Assembly (NCBI GenBank): GCA_011045925.1
Contig: DSBS01000041.1
Span: forward strand, 1-12,229
Direction of reading: 5' to 3'
Length of the DNA stretch: 12,229 bases
From: Candidatus Woesearchaeota archaeon
GTDB taxonomy: Archaea > Nanobdellota > Nanobdellia > Woesearchaeales > JASKKU01
Under the pieces are notes generated by a model. The model saw nothing but the letters and a program-made list of their open reading frames with translations. It was not told the DNA's origin and did no database searches. The translations under genes were made by a program, and so were the position numbers. Below are positions 6,186 to 12,229 of the stretch, one piece after another (the stretch's first letter is position 1; each line of letters begins with the position of its first letter).

Positions 6186-6206
6186 ATCCACAAGGATTTT
6201 GAGGTT

Positions 6207-6217
6207 GCTTTTAAATC
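6207..6217 (-). promoter_or_regulatory. TATA box for the helicase gene
   Basis: GATTTAAAAGC on the minus strand is centred 27 nt upstream of the ATG at 6185, and only 21 nt from the GTG at 6191, which supports the ATG start. Confidence 0.5.
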
Positions 6218-6241
6218 TTTACTATTTTCTAAAAAGAGTAA

Positions 6242-6251
6242 TTTTATTAAG
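6242..6251 (+). promoter_or_regulatory. TATA-like box for the ZIP transporter gene
   Basis: TTTTATTAAG is centred about 28 nt upstream of the ATG at 6274, the common spacing in this window. It supports 6274 over the longer upstream reading frame. Confidence 0.4.
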
Positions 6252-6273
6252 CAATTTATTTCTGCTCTCATCA

Positions 6274-7014
6274 ATGACACCTATTTTTATAGTGCTTATA
6301 ATAAGTGTACTCGGGCCAGTGATTGGCTCTCTAATTGGCGTTATAAAAAAGCCAACCTCTAGCTTTATTCACTTAATGCTTGCTTTTGCAGCTGGGGTTA
6401 TGCTTGCAGTTTCCTTCCTTGAGCTAATTCCTGAATCTGTGGAGCTTTCCGGGGTTTTTCTTGCAGTAGTTGGAATCATCTTCGGTTCGATGGTTATGTA
6501 TGCTTTAGATAAGCTTATTCCGCATATTCACCCAGAATTATGCAGCCAGGAGCAGGGTTTACGGCTAAAAAAGACTTCAATATACCTAATACTCGGAATC
6601 TTCCTGCACAACTTTCCTGAGGGTATGGCAATTGCAATTGGCAGGGTTACAGACTTCAGGACAGCGCTTATAATTGCACTTTCAATAGCAATCCATAACA
6701 TAGCAGAAGGCATCTGCACAAGCGCCCCTTTCTATTTCTGCACAAAGAAAAAGCTAAAGTCTTTTCTTGTTTCATCTATGACCGCAATTCCAATTTTGGT
6801 TGGCTTTATAGTAGCTTATTTCGCTTTTGGCGTGCTCAGCCCAACTTTGGTTGGAATCATTCTTGCAGCCACAGCAGGCCTTATGATTTACATATCAGCA
6901 GACGAGCTGATTCCAAGCGCCTGCAGCAAGGCTAGAAAAGAATGGAGCCACGCAACAATCTTTGCACTTATTGCGGGTATTGTGCTTGTGATGCTTCTGG
7001 GGCTGGTTGTTTGA
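6274..7014 (+). CDS. ZIP-family divalent metal transporter
   Basis: A 246-aa, eight-helix-type inner-membrane protein of the ZIP (Zrt/Irt-like) family, which brings zinc or related metals into the cytoplasm. The two metal-site helices are clear: FLHNFPEGMAIAIG (His112, Asn113, Glu116) and AIHNIAEGICTSAP (His141, Asn142, Glu145). A His-containing loop (PHIHPE, 84-87 region) lies between helices 3 and 4, and ADELIPSA precedes the last helix as in GufA-type bacterial ZIPs. Hydrophobic segments fall at about 2-22, 33-53, 60-78, 103-123, 130-150, 165-186, 190-208 and 227-246. The open frame extends upstream to 6112, but that part lies antisense to the helicase gene and has helicase-shadow composition; ATG at 6274 gives a normal N-terminus and fits the TATA spacing. 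The TyrRS gene follows after 54 bp. Metal specificity cannot be read. Confidence 0.92.
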   Translation: MTPIFIVLIISVLGPVIGSLIGVIKKPTSSFIHLMLAFAAGVMLAVSFLELIPESVELSGVFLAVVGIIFGSMVMYALDKLIPHIHPELCSQEQGLRLKKTSIYLILGIFLHNFPEGMAIAIGRVTDFRTALIIALSIAIHNIAEGICTSAPFYFCTKKKLKSFLVSSMTAIPILVGFIVAYFAFGVLSPTLVGIILAATAGLMIYISADELIPSACSKARKEWSHATIFALIAGIVLVMLLGLVV

Positions 7015-7037
7015 TTCTATTAAAAAAGCAAAAACTC

Positions 7038-7044
7038 TTTAAAT
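7038..7044 (+). promoter_or_regulatory. TATA-like box for the TyrRS gene
   Basis: TTTAAAT is centred about 28 nt upstream of the ATG at 7069. A weak Shine-Dalgarno AGGTG (7059-7063) is 5 nt before the ATG and would be used only if transcription starts further upstream, for example from TATTAAAAAA at 7018 or from the ZIP gene. Confidence 0.4.
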
Positions 7045-7068
7045 CAGCCAATCTTAACAGGTGTTAAA

Positions 7069-8100
7069 ATGAGCCCGGAAGAAAAAAAACAGCTGATAGT
7101 AAGAGACCTGCAGGAAGTTGTCGGAGAAGAAGAGCTTCTCGAAATCCTAAAAAAGCGAAGCCTTAAGGTATATTGGGGCGCAGCAACAACAGGCAAGCCT
7201 CATGTTGGCTACTTTGTACCTATGTTTAAGATAGCTGACCTGCTGAATGCCGGCTCAGAAGTCACAATCCTCTTTGCAAACCTTCATGCCTACCTGGACA
7301 ACATGAAGACAAACTGGGAACTCCTTGAGAAAAGGACAGAATTTTACCAGCTTGTAATAAAAGAAATGCTTAAAAGAGTTAATGTCCCTCTTGAAAAGCT
7401 GAAATTCATTAAAGGCACAGACTTCCAGCTTCAGGAAAAATACACGCTTGACATGTATAAGATTGCAGCCCTTTCCACAGTGAAAGATACACAGAAGGCA
7501 GGCGCAGAGGTAGTAAAGCAGATGGAAAACCCAAAGATGAGCAGCTTGGTTTACCCAATACTGCAAGCCCTGGATGAAGTATATTTAGGTGCAGATGCCC
7601 AGTTTGGGGGAGTAGACCAAAGAAAAATTTTTATGTTTGCCCGTGAATTCCTTCCAAAAGTAGGCCATAATAAAAGTATTCATTTAATGAATCCAATGGT
7701 GCCAGGCCTTGGACAAGGCGGCAAGATGAGCAGCAGCGACCCTAACTCCAAGATAGACTTTGAAGATTCCGACAAGGAAATAGGAAGAAAGATTAACAAG
7801 GCTTACTCTGAAGATGGCGTGGTTGAGGATAACGGCCTGCTTGCAATGGCAAAATTTGTAATATTTAAATTCCTTGAGGAGGAAAAAAGAAACTTCCAAA
7901 TCAGCAGGCCGGAAAAATATGGAGGCAATGTTTCCTACAAGTCCTATGAGGAATTGGAGCAGGACTTCAGAGACAGGAAGCTTTCCTCCATAGACCTTAA
8001 GTCAGGAATGTCTGAAGAGCTGATTAAGCTAATAGCACCAATCAGGGAACTTTTACTTAATCACAAAAAGCTGATACAGGAGTCATACCCAGAAAAATAA
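7069..8100 (+). CDS. tyrS: Tyrosyl-tRNA synthetase, eukaryote-like
   Basis: A 343-aa class Ic aminoacyl-tRNA synthetase that charges tRNA-Tyr in the cytosol. The Rossmann fold has the HIGH-type motif as KPHVGY (43-48) after YWGAATTG, and KMSSS at 219-223. Tyrosine-pocket residues appear as Tyr35, Tyr162, Gln166, Asp169 and Gln184 in the expected blocks (YPILQALDE, AQFGGVDQRKIF). Length matches the minimal archaeal enzyme, with no C-terminal EMAP-like extension. Many stretches, such as ATTGKPHVGYFVPM, EVTILFANLHAYLDNMK, VPLEKLKFIKGTD, KAGAEVVKQ and HLMNPMVPGL, are nearly those of animal cytosolic TyrRS as I remember it, while typical euryarchaeal enzymes read like GFEPSGKIHLGH at the HIGH region. 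The gene may be read through from the ZIP gene 54 bp upstream. It ends 4 bp from a convergent phosphatase-like gene. Confidence 0.96.
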   Translation: MSPEEKKQLIVRDLQEVVGEEELLEILKKRSLKVYWGAATTGKPHVGYFVPMFKIADLLNAGSEVTILFANLHAYLDNMKTNWELLEKRTEFYQLVIKEMLKRVNVPLEKLKFIKGTDFQLQEKYTLDMYKIAALSTVKDTQKAGAEVVKQMENPKMSSLVYPILQALDEVYLGADAQFGGVDQRKIFMFAREFLPKVGHNKSIHLMNPMVPGLGQGGKMSSSDPNSKIDFEDSDKEIGRKINKAYSEDGVVEDNGLLAMAKFVIFKFLEEEKRNFQISRPEKYGGNVSYKSYEELEQDFRDRKLSSIDLKSGMSEELIKLIAPIRELLLNHKKLIQESYPEK

Positions 8101-8104
8101 CTTT

Positions 8105-8419
8105 CTATAATTCTGATTTAAGTTTTTTCATCTTTTCCTTAATCAGCTTTACCAGTTCTGGCTGGCCAAAATAGTAAATGTCCGGAATTCCAAGACTGGC
8201 AATTCTCTTCTTAAGGCATTCATCCGGAAACCTTTGCTGCAGCTCATCCTGCTGAAAATCTTCCATCACAATAATTAACTCTGCCCAATCAACATCTTTT
8301 TTGGATACAGGCGTTAGGCTGAACAGCCCGGCATACCTAGTTTCATCTTTGTCTTTAAAGAGATTAGCAGCAGTCCTGCTTTTGTGCTTTCCCTGGTTGC
8401 ATACAAAAAGCAGTCTCAT
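8105..8419 (-). CDS. Small low-molecular-weight tyrosine-phosphatase-like protein (CX5K variant)
   Basis: A 104-aa protein of the compact predicted tyrosine-phosphatase group related to LMW-PTP. The beta-strand and P-loop at the N-terminus read LLFVCNQGKHKSRTAANLF, where relatives have a CX5R-S-P-T-A loop. Cys7 is kept, but the position of the catalytic Arg is Lys13 and the following Pro is Arg15. WAELIIVMEDFQQDELQQRFP and GIPDIYYFGQPELVKLI match the later family blocks, with Asp80 a candidate general acid. With Lys instead of Arg the phosphate loop may still bind a phosphate or other oxyanion, but normal phosphatase activity is uncertain. Length agrees with the small family. An AT-rich TATA element (8445-8454) is about 30 nt upstream. 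It converges on the TyrRS gene with a 4-bp gap. Confidence 0.8.
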   Translation of the reverse strand: MRLLFVCNQGKHKSRTAANLFKDKDETRYAGLFSLTPVSKKDVDWAELIIVMEDFQQDELQQRFPDECLKKRIASLGIPDIYYFGQPELVKLIKEKMKKLKSEL

Positions 8420-8444
8420 TGTGAAAAAGGAAAATACTTCAGCC

Positions 8445-8454
8445 TTTATTATTT
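8445..8454 (-). promoter_or_regulatory. TATA-like box for the phosphatase-like gene
   Basis: AAATAATAAA on the minus strand is centred about 30 nt upstream of the ATG at 8419, in keeping with a leaderless transcript. Confidence 0.4.
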
Positions 8455-8506
8455 ATTTGAAAAAAAATGTTTCCGCTGTTTTAGTTTGTTTTTTAGTCAA
8501 GATACA

Positions 8507-8513
8507 TTTATAA
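8507..8513 (+). promoter_or_regulatory. TATA box for the interrupted gene at 8540
   Basis: TTTATAA is centred 30 nt upstream of the ATG at 8540, the same spacing as intact genes here. The promoter of the interrupted gene therefore looks undamaged. Confidence 0.5.
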
Positions 8514-8539
8514 GTTTTAGGTAATTGCACATTTAAAAC

Positions 8540-9004
8540 ATGGAACTGATTTACATAAGCTATGAATTAGATTCAAAGAAGAAAATCCTTAATAGTCTCT
8601 TCTACATATTTAGAGCTGCTTCTATTAGCGAAACCCAATCAGGAATGTTGGGCTTAAAATAAATTCTGGAAGATCAATACAGCTCAGATAGAGGCATCAG
8701 GAAAATAACCACAACCTTTAAGGGGATTTCGGAATTCAATACAGAACTAAAGTATAAAAGCAGCCTGCGGCAACAGCTCTTTGGAAAGGACATATTTAGC
8801 TGTTTAAGGCTAGAATCACCTAAGGAACCTAACAATCAAGCCACGCTTTTTCTCTCTACTCGAGATAGCAATCCTAACAGGCTTTTAAGTGTCCTGGATT
8901 CTGTGCTAAACAATAGCGACCTGCAAATCAGCGACAGGGCGCAGTATTCGCTAGATAAGATCATCTCGCTTGAGTTAGCTCCACTTCTTGAAAGGAATTT
9001 TTGA
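8540..9004 (+). pseudogene. Gene of unknown function interrupted by one in-frame TAA
   Basis: Reading from the ATG at 8540, 40 codons are open, then TAA at 8660-8662, then 113 more codons in the same frame up to TGA at 9002-9004. Joined, it would be a 154-residue protein beginning MELIYISYELDSKKK, with a charged middle (KITTTFKGISEFNTELKYK) and a helical end (DRAQYSLDKIISLELAPLLERNF). I do not recognise the family. The downstream part has no Met or usual start codon close to the stop, so it cannot easily be a separate gene. The frame is the same on both sides, so this is a base substitution (GAA, AAA or CAA to TAA), not an indel. The promoter and a T-rich terminator after the final stop are intact, suggesting recent inactivation, a sequencing error or stop readthrough. 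This and its flanks account for the 680-bp stretch between the phosphatase-like and FAD genes. Confidence 0.6.
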
Positions 9005-9005
9005 G

Positions 9006-9020
9006 TTTCTTTTATTTTTT
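9006..9020 (+). terminator. T-rich terminator after the interrupted gene
   Basis: TTTCTTTTATTTTTT begins just after the TGA at 9002-9004, as expected for archaeal oligo-T termination. No other element is seen between it and the next TATA box at 9069. Confidence 0.5.
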
Positions 9021-9068
9021 AAATTAAGCTTTCTCAGCACCTGCTAGTTACTCCTCTCCAAGGGCAAC

Positions 9069-9078
9069 ATTTAAAAAG
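9069..9078 (+). promoter_or_regulatory. TATA box for the FAD dehydrogenase gene
   Basis: ATTTAAAAAG is centred about 28 nt upstream of the ATG at 9101, again giving an essentially leaderless start. Confidence 0.5.
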
Positions 9079-9100
9079 GAGTTATCCTTTACTAAGCTTT

Positions 9101-10477
9101 ATGAAACCAGATTATGATGTTGTTATTGTTGGTGCTGGGCCTGCAGGTTTGGCAGCAGCGTTTGAGTTTTCCTCAATTTCAGATTTGTCCATTCTGCTAA
9201 TTGATAAAGGGAAGTCTATTGAAGAAAGAGACTGCTCTTCACTTGAGAGGTTATGCGCAGATCACTCAGTATGCAATATAACTCATGGTTCTGGAGGGGC
9301 AGGATTATATTCATACGGCAAGCTGTGTCTGGACCCGACAGTTGGAGGAGACATCTCAAAATTTTATAATACCGACGAAACAGCTGAATTTATGCAACGG
9401 GTTGTTGAGATGCTATCTATGGACGACCAGCAAATTACCACAGAGTCAAGAAAAAGCACAGACATATTAGAATGCAGAGAGCTGTTCAATAGGTACGGGC
9501 TAGATTTTAAATTTTATGATGTAGTTAGAGTTGGGCTAAAGGATAGGATAAGCAAAGTAAAAAACCTAGAAAAACGTTTAAGAGAAAGAGGAATCCAGTT
9601 TAGGTTTGGTACAGAGGTTAGCAGCATCTCAGCAAATGGACAGTTGAGCATCACAGCAGGCAAGGAGAAGTTCAGTTCACGATACCTTATCGCAGCACCC
9701 GGGAAAATCGGTGCGAACTGGTTCTATAGCCAATGCGAAAACCTAGGTATCAGATCGATAAACAATCCCCTTTATCTAGGGGTGCGGCTTGAGTTTCCGA
9801 GAGAGATTACTGCTGAGCTTGCAAAACTGACAGACAATCCTAAAATAAGCATGGTTTTTGATAATGGAGATTATGTAAAAACGCATTGCTTTTCAGACAA
9901 AAGAAGAGTCGTGATTGCCGATTATAACGGCTTGAAGTTGGTTGAGGGCAGTTATCTTGAAACAGCAGAGTCAGACAACGCAGCATTTAATATAGTGACA
10001 AAGATTAACCTGCCACAATGGACTGTTCCGTTCCAGCACTCTAGAAGATTTGTTGAACAGGTTAATTCCTTTGGAAAGGGAAGGCCCGTTGTCCAGACAG
10101 TAAAAGACCTGTTTGAATTCAAGGAAACAGACCAGAAAGCGCTTAAGAATCTTGCGATTGCTCCCACTTTAAATGATTGTAGATGTGCAGACCTGGGCCA
10201 TCTTTATTCTGTTAGGTTTGCAGATCGGCTGTCGAGATTCATCAAACAAGTGGATAAGGTTCTTCCAGGTTTTGGACTTGGTGAAAACCTGATTTATGCT
10301 CCTTTTGTTGAATGGTGGATGAAAAAAGTTGATGTCATTAGGACATTTGAAACAAGCAAGCCAAATCTTTATGCTATCGGAGATGGAGCAGGTATGAGCC
10401 AGGGAATTATTGCTGCAGGTATGCGGGGAGTTGCATGTGCGAGGGCTATATATTTTAAAGAGCTTACAGGCAGGTAG
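9101..10477 (+). CDS. FAD-dependent dehydrogenase (uncharacterised NAD(FAD)-utilising family)
   Basis: A 458-aa flavoprotein. The N-terminal Rossmann fold begins DYDVVIVGAGPAGLAAAF (GAGPAG at 11-16), with the acidic end of strand 2 in LLIDKG. The FAD-closing motif is YAIGDGAGMSQGIIAAG (424-440, Asp428). THGSGGAGLYSYGKL (61-75) matches the 'GxGGAGxxSDGKL' signature of the uncharacterised FAD-dependent dehydrogenase family (COG2509 type), whose members are found widely in archaea and anaerobic bacteria. Four cysteines (45, 52, 58, 76) cluster around that motif. There is no signal peptide, so it is cytosolic. The substrate is unknown; an oxidation or double-bond reduction is likely from the fold. 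Length is normal for the family. The gene stands alone between its own TATA box and T-run, and the next gene, a lipoprotein, has its own promoter. Confidence 0.88.
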   Translation: MKPDYDVVIVGAGPAGLAAAFEFSSISDLSILLIDKGKSIEERDCSSLERLCADHSVCNITHGSGGAGLYSYGKLCLDPTVGGDISKFYNTDETAEFMQRVVEMLSMDDQQITTESRKSTDILECRELFNRYGLDFKFYDVVRVGLKDRISKVKNLEKRLRERGIQFRFGTEVSSISANGQLSITAGKEKFSSRYLIAAPGKIGANWFYSQCENLGIRSINNPLYLGVRLEFPREITAELAKLTDNPKISMVFDNGDYVKTHCFSDKRRVVIADYNGLKLVEGSYLETAESDNAAFNIVTKINLPQWTVPFQHSRRFVEQVNSFGKGRPVVQTVKDLFEFKETDQKALKNLAIAPTLNDCRCADLGHLYSVRFADRLSRFIKQVDKVLPGFGLGENLIYAPFVEWWMKKVDVIRTFETSKPNLYAIGDGAGMSQGIIAAGMRGVACARAIYFKELTGR

Positions 10478-10480
10478 GTA

Positions 10481-10490
10481 TTTTGTTTTT
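10481..10490 (+). terminator. T-rich terminator after the FAD dehydrogenase
   Basis: TTTTGTTTTT starts 3 nt after the TAG stop at 10475-10477, consistent with archaeal termination. Confidence 0.5.
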
Positions 10491-10502
10491 AAAGTTCCCA
10501 AA

Positions 10503-10512
10503 GATTTATTAA
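10503..10512 (+). promoter_or_regulatory. TATA-like box for the lipoprotein gene
   Basis: GATTTATTAA is centred about 27 nt upstream of the ATG at 10535. Confidence 0.45.
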
Positions 10513-10534
10513 CTACTCGCAATGTTATTTTTTA

Positions 10535-10945
10535 ATGAAAGTTGCATTTATCCTTTTAGCGCTGTTACTTACCGGCTGCCAGGCAGTAAGCCTGCAGGTT
10601 GAAAATGTCCCGGAAGCCATTGAAATCAGCACATTCATCTCAGACAAGCAGGTTTACTCGTCACAGGAGGACATAACATTCACAGTAGCAGTGGCAAGCC
10701 CTGAAGAATCCGAAGTCAAAGCAGTGGTAAAGGGCATAAAGCCGTACAGCAGGAATTACATCGAGGTTGAAGAAACGCACATCCTGCATAAAGGGGATAA
10801 CCAGCTAAGCTTCTCATCTAAAACACCCTATTGCACATCAGGCTGCGGCGGAGTCAACCCAGGAGAACATGACATAACTTTAGAAGTCTTTAAAGAAGGA
10901 GATTTAATCACAAATAAGACTATAACCATTGAGCTGACAAGATAA
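10535..10945 (+). CDS. Small secreted lipoprotein with a predicted beta-sandwich
   Basis: A 136-aa exported protein. The N-terminus is a short signal peptide, MKVAFILLALLLTGC, with lipobox L-T-G-C and the lipidated Cys at residue 15, so the mature protein should be anchored on the outer face of the cytoplasmic membrane. The rest alternates short hydrophobic strands with polar turns (DITFTVAVASPEESEVKAVV, HDITLEVF, KTITIEL), which suggests one Ig-like or similar beta-sandwich; this is inference. A CX3C pair (Cys100, Cys104, followed by GG) sits in a loop and could form a disulphide or bind a metal. No named family is recognised. It stands alone, converging on the radical SAM gene 26 bp downstream. 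Confidence 0.75.
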   Translation: MKVAFILLALLLTGCQAVSLQVENVPEAIEISTFISDKQVYSSQEDITFTVAVASPEESEVKAVVKGIKPYSRNYIEVEETHILHKGDNQLSFSSKTPYCTSGCGGVNPGEHDITLEVFKEGDLITNKTITIELTR

Positions 10946-10971
10946 TTTGAATCTTTAGGCTTAAACCAAAC

Positions 10972-12147
10972 TCAGAAAAGAAACACCTTGGAATTTGTTT
11001 TCTCTTCAAAATCCTTTATTTCTCTTCCTAACAAGTCTTTTTTTCCTTTTCCTTCCTGGAAAGCAAGACTGCTCATTATGTAATATTTAAATTTATTATT
11101 TTTCTCAACTGCTTTTTCAATATCATCTAAAGTTAAAAGGCCTGCTGAAACCACATCACCTCCAAAGTATTCGTTCTTTGCTAAAATCCAGTTTATCTCA
11201 GGAAACTTGTTCAAGGCATATCTATAGCAAGCAGAAGAAGTAATAAAACCTACACGATTAAGTTCAACTCCTTCTTTTCCTAGAAAACTCAAAGCATTCT
11301 TTATTCTATAAGAAAAAACATTAGCCTTCCTCGGAGTATACATATCTAGATGGGTATCTTCATCTGCCAAATCATTTATTATTACTGTCGAAATGGAGAC
11401 GGCTTCTTCATCTAAGAACATTTCCTTAATAAGATTTATTGCTTCTTTCCAAGTTTTTCTGGCTTCATTATTGTATTCTTTAGCAATTAAAGTTGCATAT
11501 TTAGTAGTTGAAGGATAATTCAAATGGAGTTCGATTTTCTTAGTTGGGTGATTTTTCTTTAGCTCTTTGATACATTCCTTAAAGATCTCAAAATCTTTCC
11601 TTAATCTCTCAATTGACCCGAAATTCCAAATGAAAACTGTGTGTATGATGCCGCTTGAAATTACTTTTTTTAGCATTCTTGTTTTTTTTTCACTCCACCC
11701 CCCTCCCATTATTGATTTCTTAAATTCAGTGTCAAATGTCAGTACACTCATCAATAAAAAGAATTTGTTATAAGATTTGAATAAATCAATCTTTTTAGCA
11801 TCAAAATCGGCAAAAGTAGAAATAGCTGCGAATCTTGTTTCTTTATTCTCGGATCTAGCCTTATTTATTAACAATTCGATAATTTCGTATATCTTAGGAT
11901 AATCAAAAATATCTGCCCCATAAAACTGAATTTGTGAATCAAAATTTAAATGACTGAAAAATTGTTTAAATTCATATGGTTCTAGATGTAAGCAAATCTC
12001 TCTCTGTTCTAAAAGCTTTCCTCCTTGTTTGCGATAGCAGAAAATACAGCCCCTTCTGCAGATACTTGGTAATCTCACGATATTGGCCTCTTTTGCATTT
12101 TTCCTTATTTCTTTTAAAGCTTTATTCCTATTTGCATTCTCATTCAT
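10972..12147 (-). CDS. Radical SAM protein with DUF512-like C-terminal region
   Basis: A 391-aa protein. The radical SAM cluster motif CX3CX2C is at Cys30, Cys34 and Cys37 (ICRRGCIFCY), which binds the 4Fe-4S that cleaves S-adenosylmethionine. SIMGGGW (145-151) and the following strand-helix units fit the barrel. NEYFGGDVVSAGLLTLDDI (325-343) resembles the 'FFG..ItVaGLLtg.Di' core of DUF512, placing the protein near the radical SAM/DUF512 (COG1625-like) group. That group normally starts with a PDZ-like domain, which is absent here. Residues 185-260 are Lys/Glu-rich and less conserved-looking. Substrate unknown. GAGG (12153-12156) lies 5 nt before the ATG, and TATTTTAAATG about 40 nt before it, giving a short leader with a Shine-Dalgarno. 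By eye the gene is more AT-rich than its neighbours, so recent acquisition is possible. Confidence 0.8.
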   Translation of the reverse strand: MNENANRNKALKEIRKNAKEANIVRLPSICRRGCIFCYRKQGGKLLEQREICLHLEPYEFKQFFSHLNFDSQIQFYGADIFDYPKIYEIIELLINKARSENKETRFAAISTFADFDAKKIDLFKSYNKFFLLMSVLTFDTEFKKSIMGGGWSEKKTRMLKKVISSGIIHTVFIWNFGSIERLRKDFEIFKECIKELKKNHPTKKIELHLNYPSTTKYATLIAKEYNNEARKTWKEAINLIKEMFLDEEAVSISTVIINDLADEDTHLDMYTPRKANVFSYRIKNALSFLGKEGVELNRVGFITSSACYRYALNKFPEINWILAKNEYFGGDVVSAGLLTLDDIEKAVEKNNKFKYYIMSSLAFQEGKGKKDLLGREIKDFEEKTNSKVFLF

Positions 12148-12152
12148 TTTTT

Positions 12153-12156
12153 CCTC
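12153..12156 (-). promoter_or_regulatory. Shine-Dalgarno (GAGG) of the radical SAM gene
   Basis: GATGAGG precedes the ATG at 12147 with a 5-nt A-rich spacer. It fits a short leader from the TATA box at 12184-12192. Confidence 0.45.
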
Positions 12157-12183
12157 ATCTTGCTAAAATAGAAGAAGTTTTCA

Positions 12184-12192
12184 TTTAAAATA
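12184..12192 (-). promoter_or_regulatory. TATA box for the radical SAM gene
   Basis: TATTTTAAA on the minus strand is centred about 41 nt upstream of the ATG, leaving a leader of roughly 14 nt that holds the GAGG site. Confidence 0.45.
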
Positions 12193-12229
12193 TTTTGTTT
12201 TCTAACACACTTTCTTTATTGCTTTTCTT

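Noticed and set aside
6112..6273. Upstream 54-codon extension of the ZIP transporter frame.
   Set aside because: It runs antisense through the helicase start, its residues look like a shadow translation, and a TATA box is correctly placed for the ATG at 6274.
8660..8662. Recoding of the internal stop as pyrrolysine or selenocysteine.
   Set aside because: The codon is TAA; pyrrolysine uses TAG and selenocysteine TGA, and TAA ends several ordinary genes in this window.
10169..10522. Minus-strand frame of 117 codons opposite the end of the FAD dehydrogenase.
   Set aside because: Antisense shadow of a conserved flavoprotein, with no promoter or Shine-Dalgarno.
11694..11706. A C-rich run (CCACCCCCCTCCC) that could suggest a slippage-prone phase-variable site.
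   Set aside because: It encodes the glycine-rich MGGGW segment of the radical SAM barrel and the frame is intact, so the composition is explained by the protein.
1..12229. CRISPR arrays, insertion sequences, rRNA and box C/D guide RNAs.
   Set aside because: No regularly spaced repeats, terminal inverted repeats with a transposase, rRNA-like sequence or paired C and D boxes were seen in the spacers. A covariance-model search would settle small RNAs.

Overview
The window looks like a gene-dense piece of an AT-rich archaeal chromosome, probably from a small-genome DPANN-type lineage (Woesearchaeota or Pacearchaeota would fit, but this is inference). The archaeal signs are direct. An elongator-type tRNA(CAT) carries an intron at position 37/38 that folds into a bulge-helix-bulge and lacks an encoded CCA end. 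Most genes have a TATA-like box about 24-30 nt upstream of the start codon and little room for a leader. The tyrosyl-tRNA synthetase is of the archaeal/eukaryotic type. Shine-Dalgarno sequences (GGAGG type) appear at genes inside operons or with longer leaders.

Layout. 119-574 (+) encodes an arrestin-fold/Spo0M-like domain, and its stop overlaps the stop of a convergent nitrilase-superfamily amidohydrolase (571-1395, -). Next come the intron-containing tRNA (1435-1557, -) and, divergent from it, a short RtcB-like RNA ligase (1668-2585, +). The leftward pair 4134-2582 is translationally coupled: a stripped-down pyruvate-kinase-like barrel, then an unrecognised charged helical protein. 4237-4668 (+) is an orphan acidic protein. 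The leftward unit 6185-4727 encodes a DEAD-box RNA helicase with an RG-rich tail, followed by a 55-aa CxxC-x17-CxxC zinc-ribbon protein with an RG-rich head. It ends at a strong T-run. Rightward genes follow: a ZIP metal transporter (6274-7014) and a TyrRS (7069-8100) that looks strikingly like eukaryotic cytosolic TyrRS. A small tyrosine-phosphatase-like protein (8419-8105, -) converges on the TyrRS gene. 8540-9004 (+) is a gene interrupted by one in-frame TAA. The right end holds an FAD-dependent dehydrogenase (9101-10477, +), a small lipoprotein (10535-10945, +) and a radical SAM/DUF512-like protein (12147-10972, -).

How it fits together. There is no single large pathway and no mobile element, CRISPR array or rRNA. 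RNA metabolism recurs: spliced tRNA, RtcB-like ligase, RNA helicase, RG/zinc-ribbon protein and TyrRS. The most unusual items are the short RtcB paralogue beside a tRNA that needs splicing, the pyruvate-kinase homologue lacking both the B and C domains and coupled to an unknown protein, the phosphatase-like protein with Lys in place of the catalytic Arg, the eukaryote-like TyrRS, and the gene with an intact promoter and a single internal stop.
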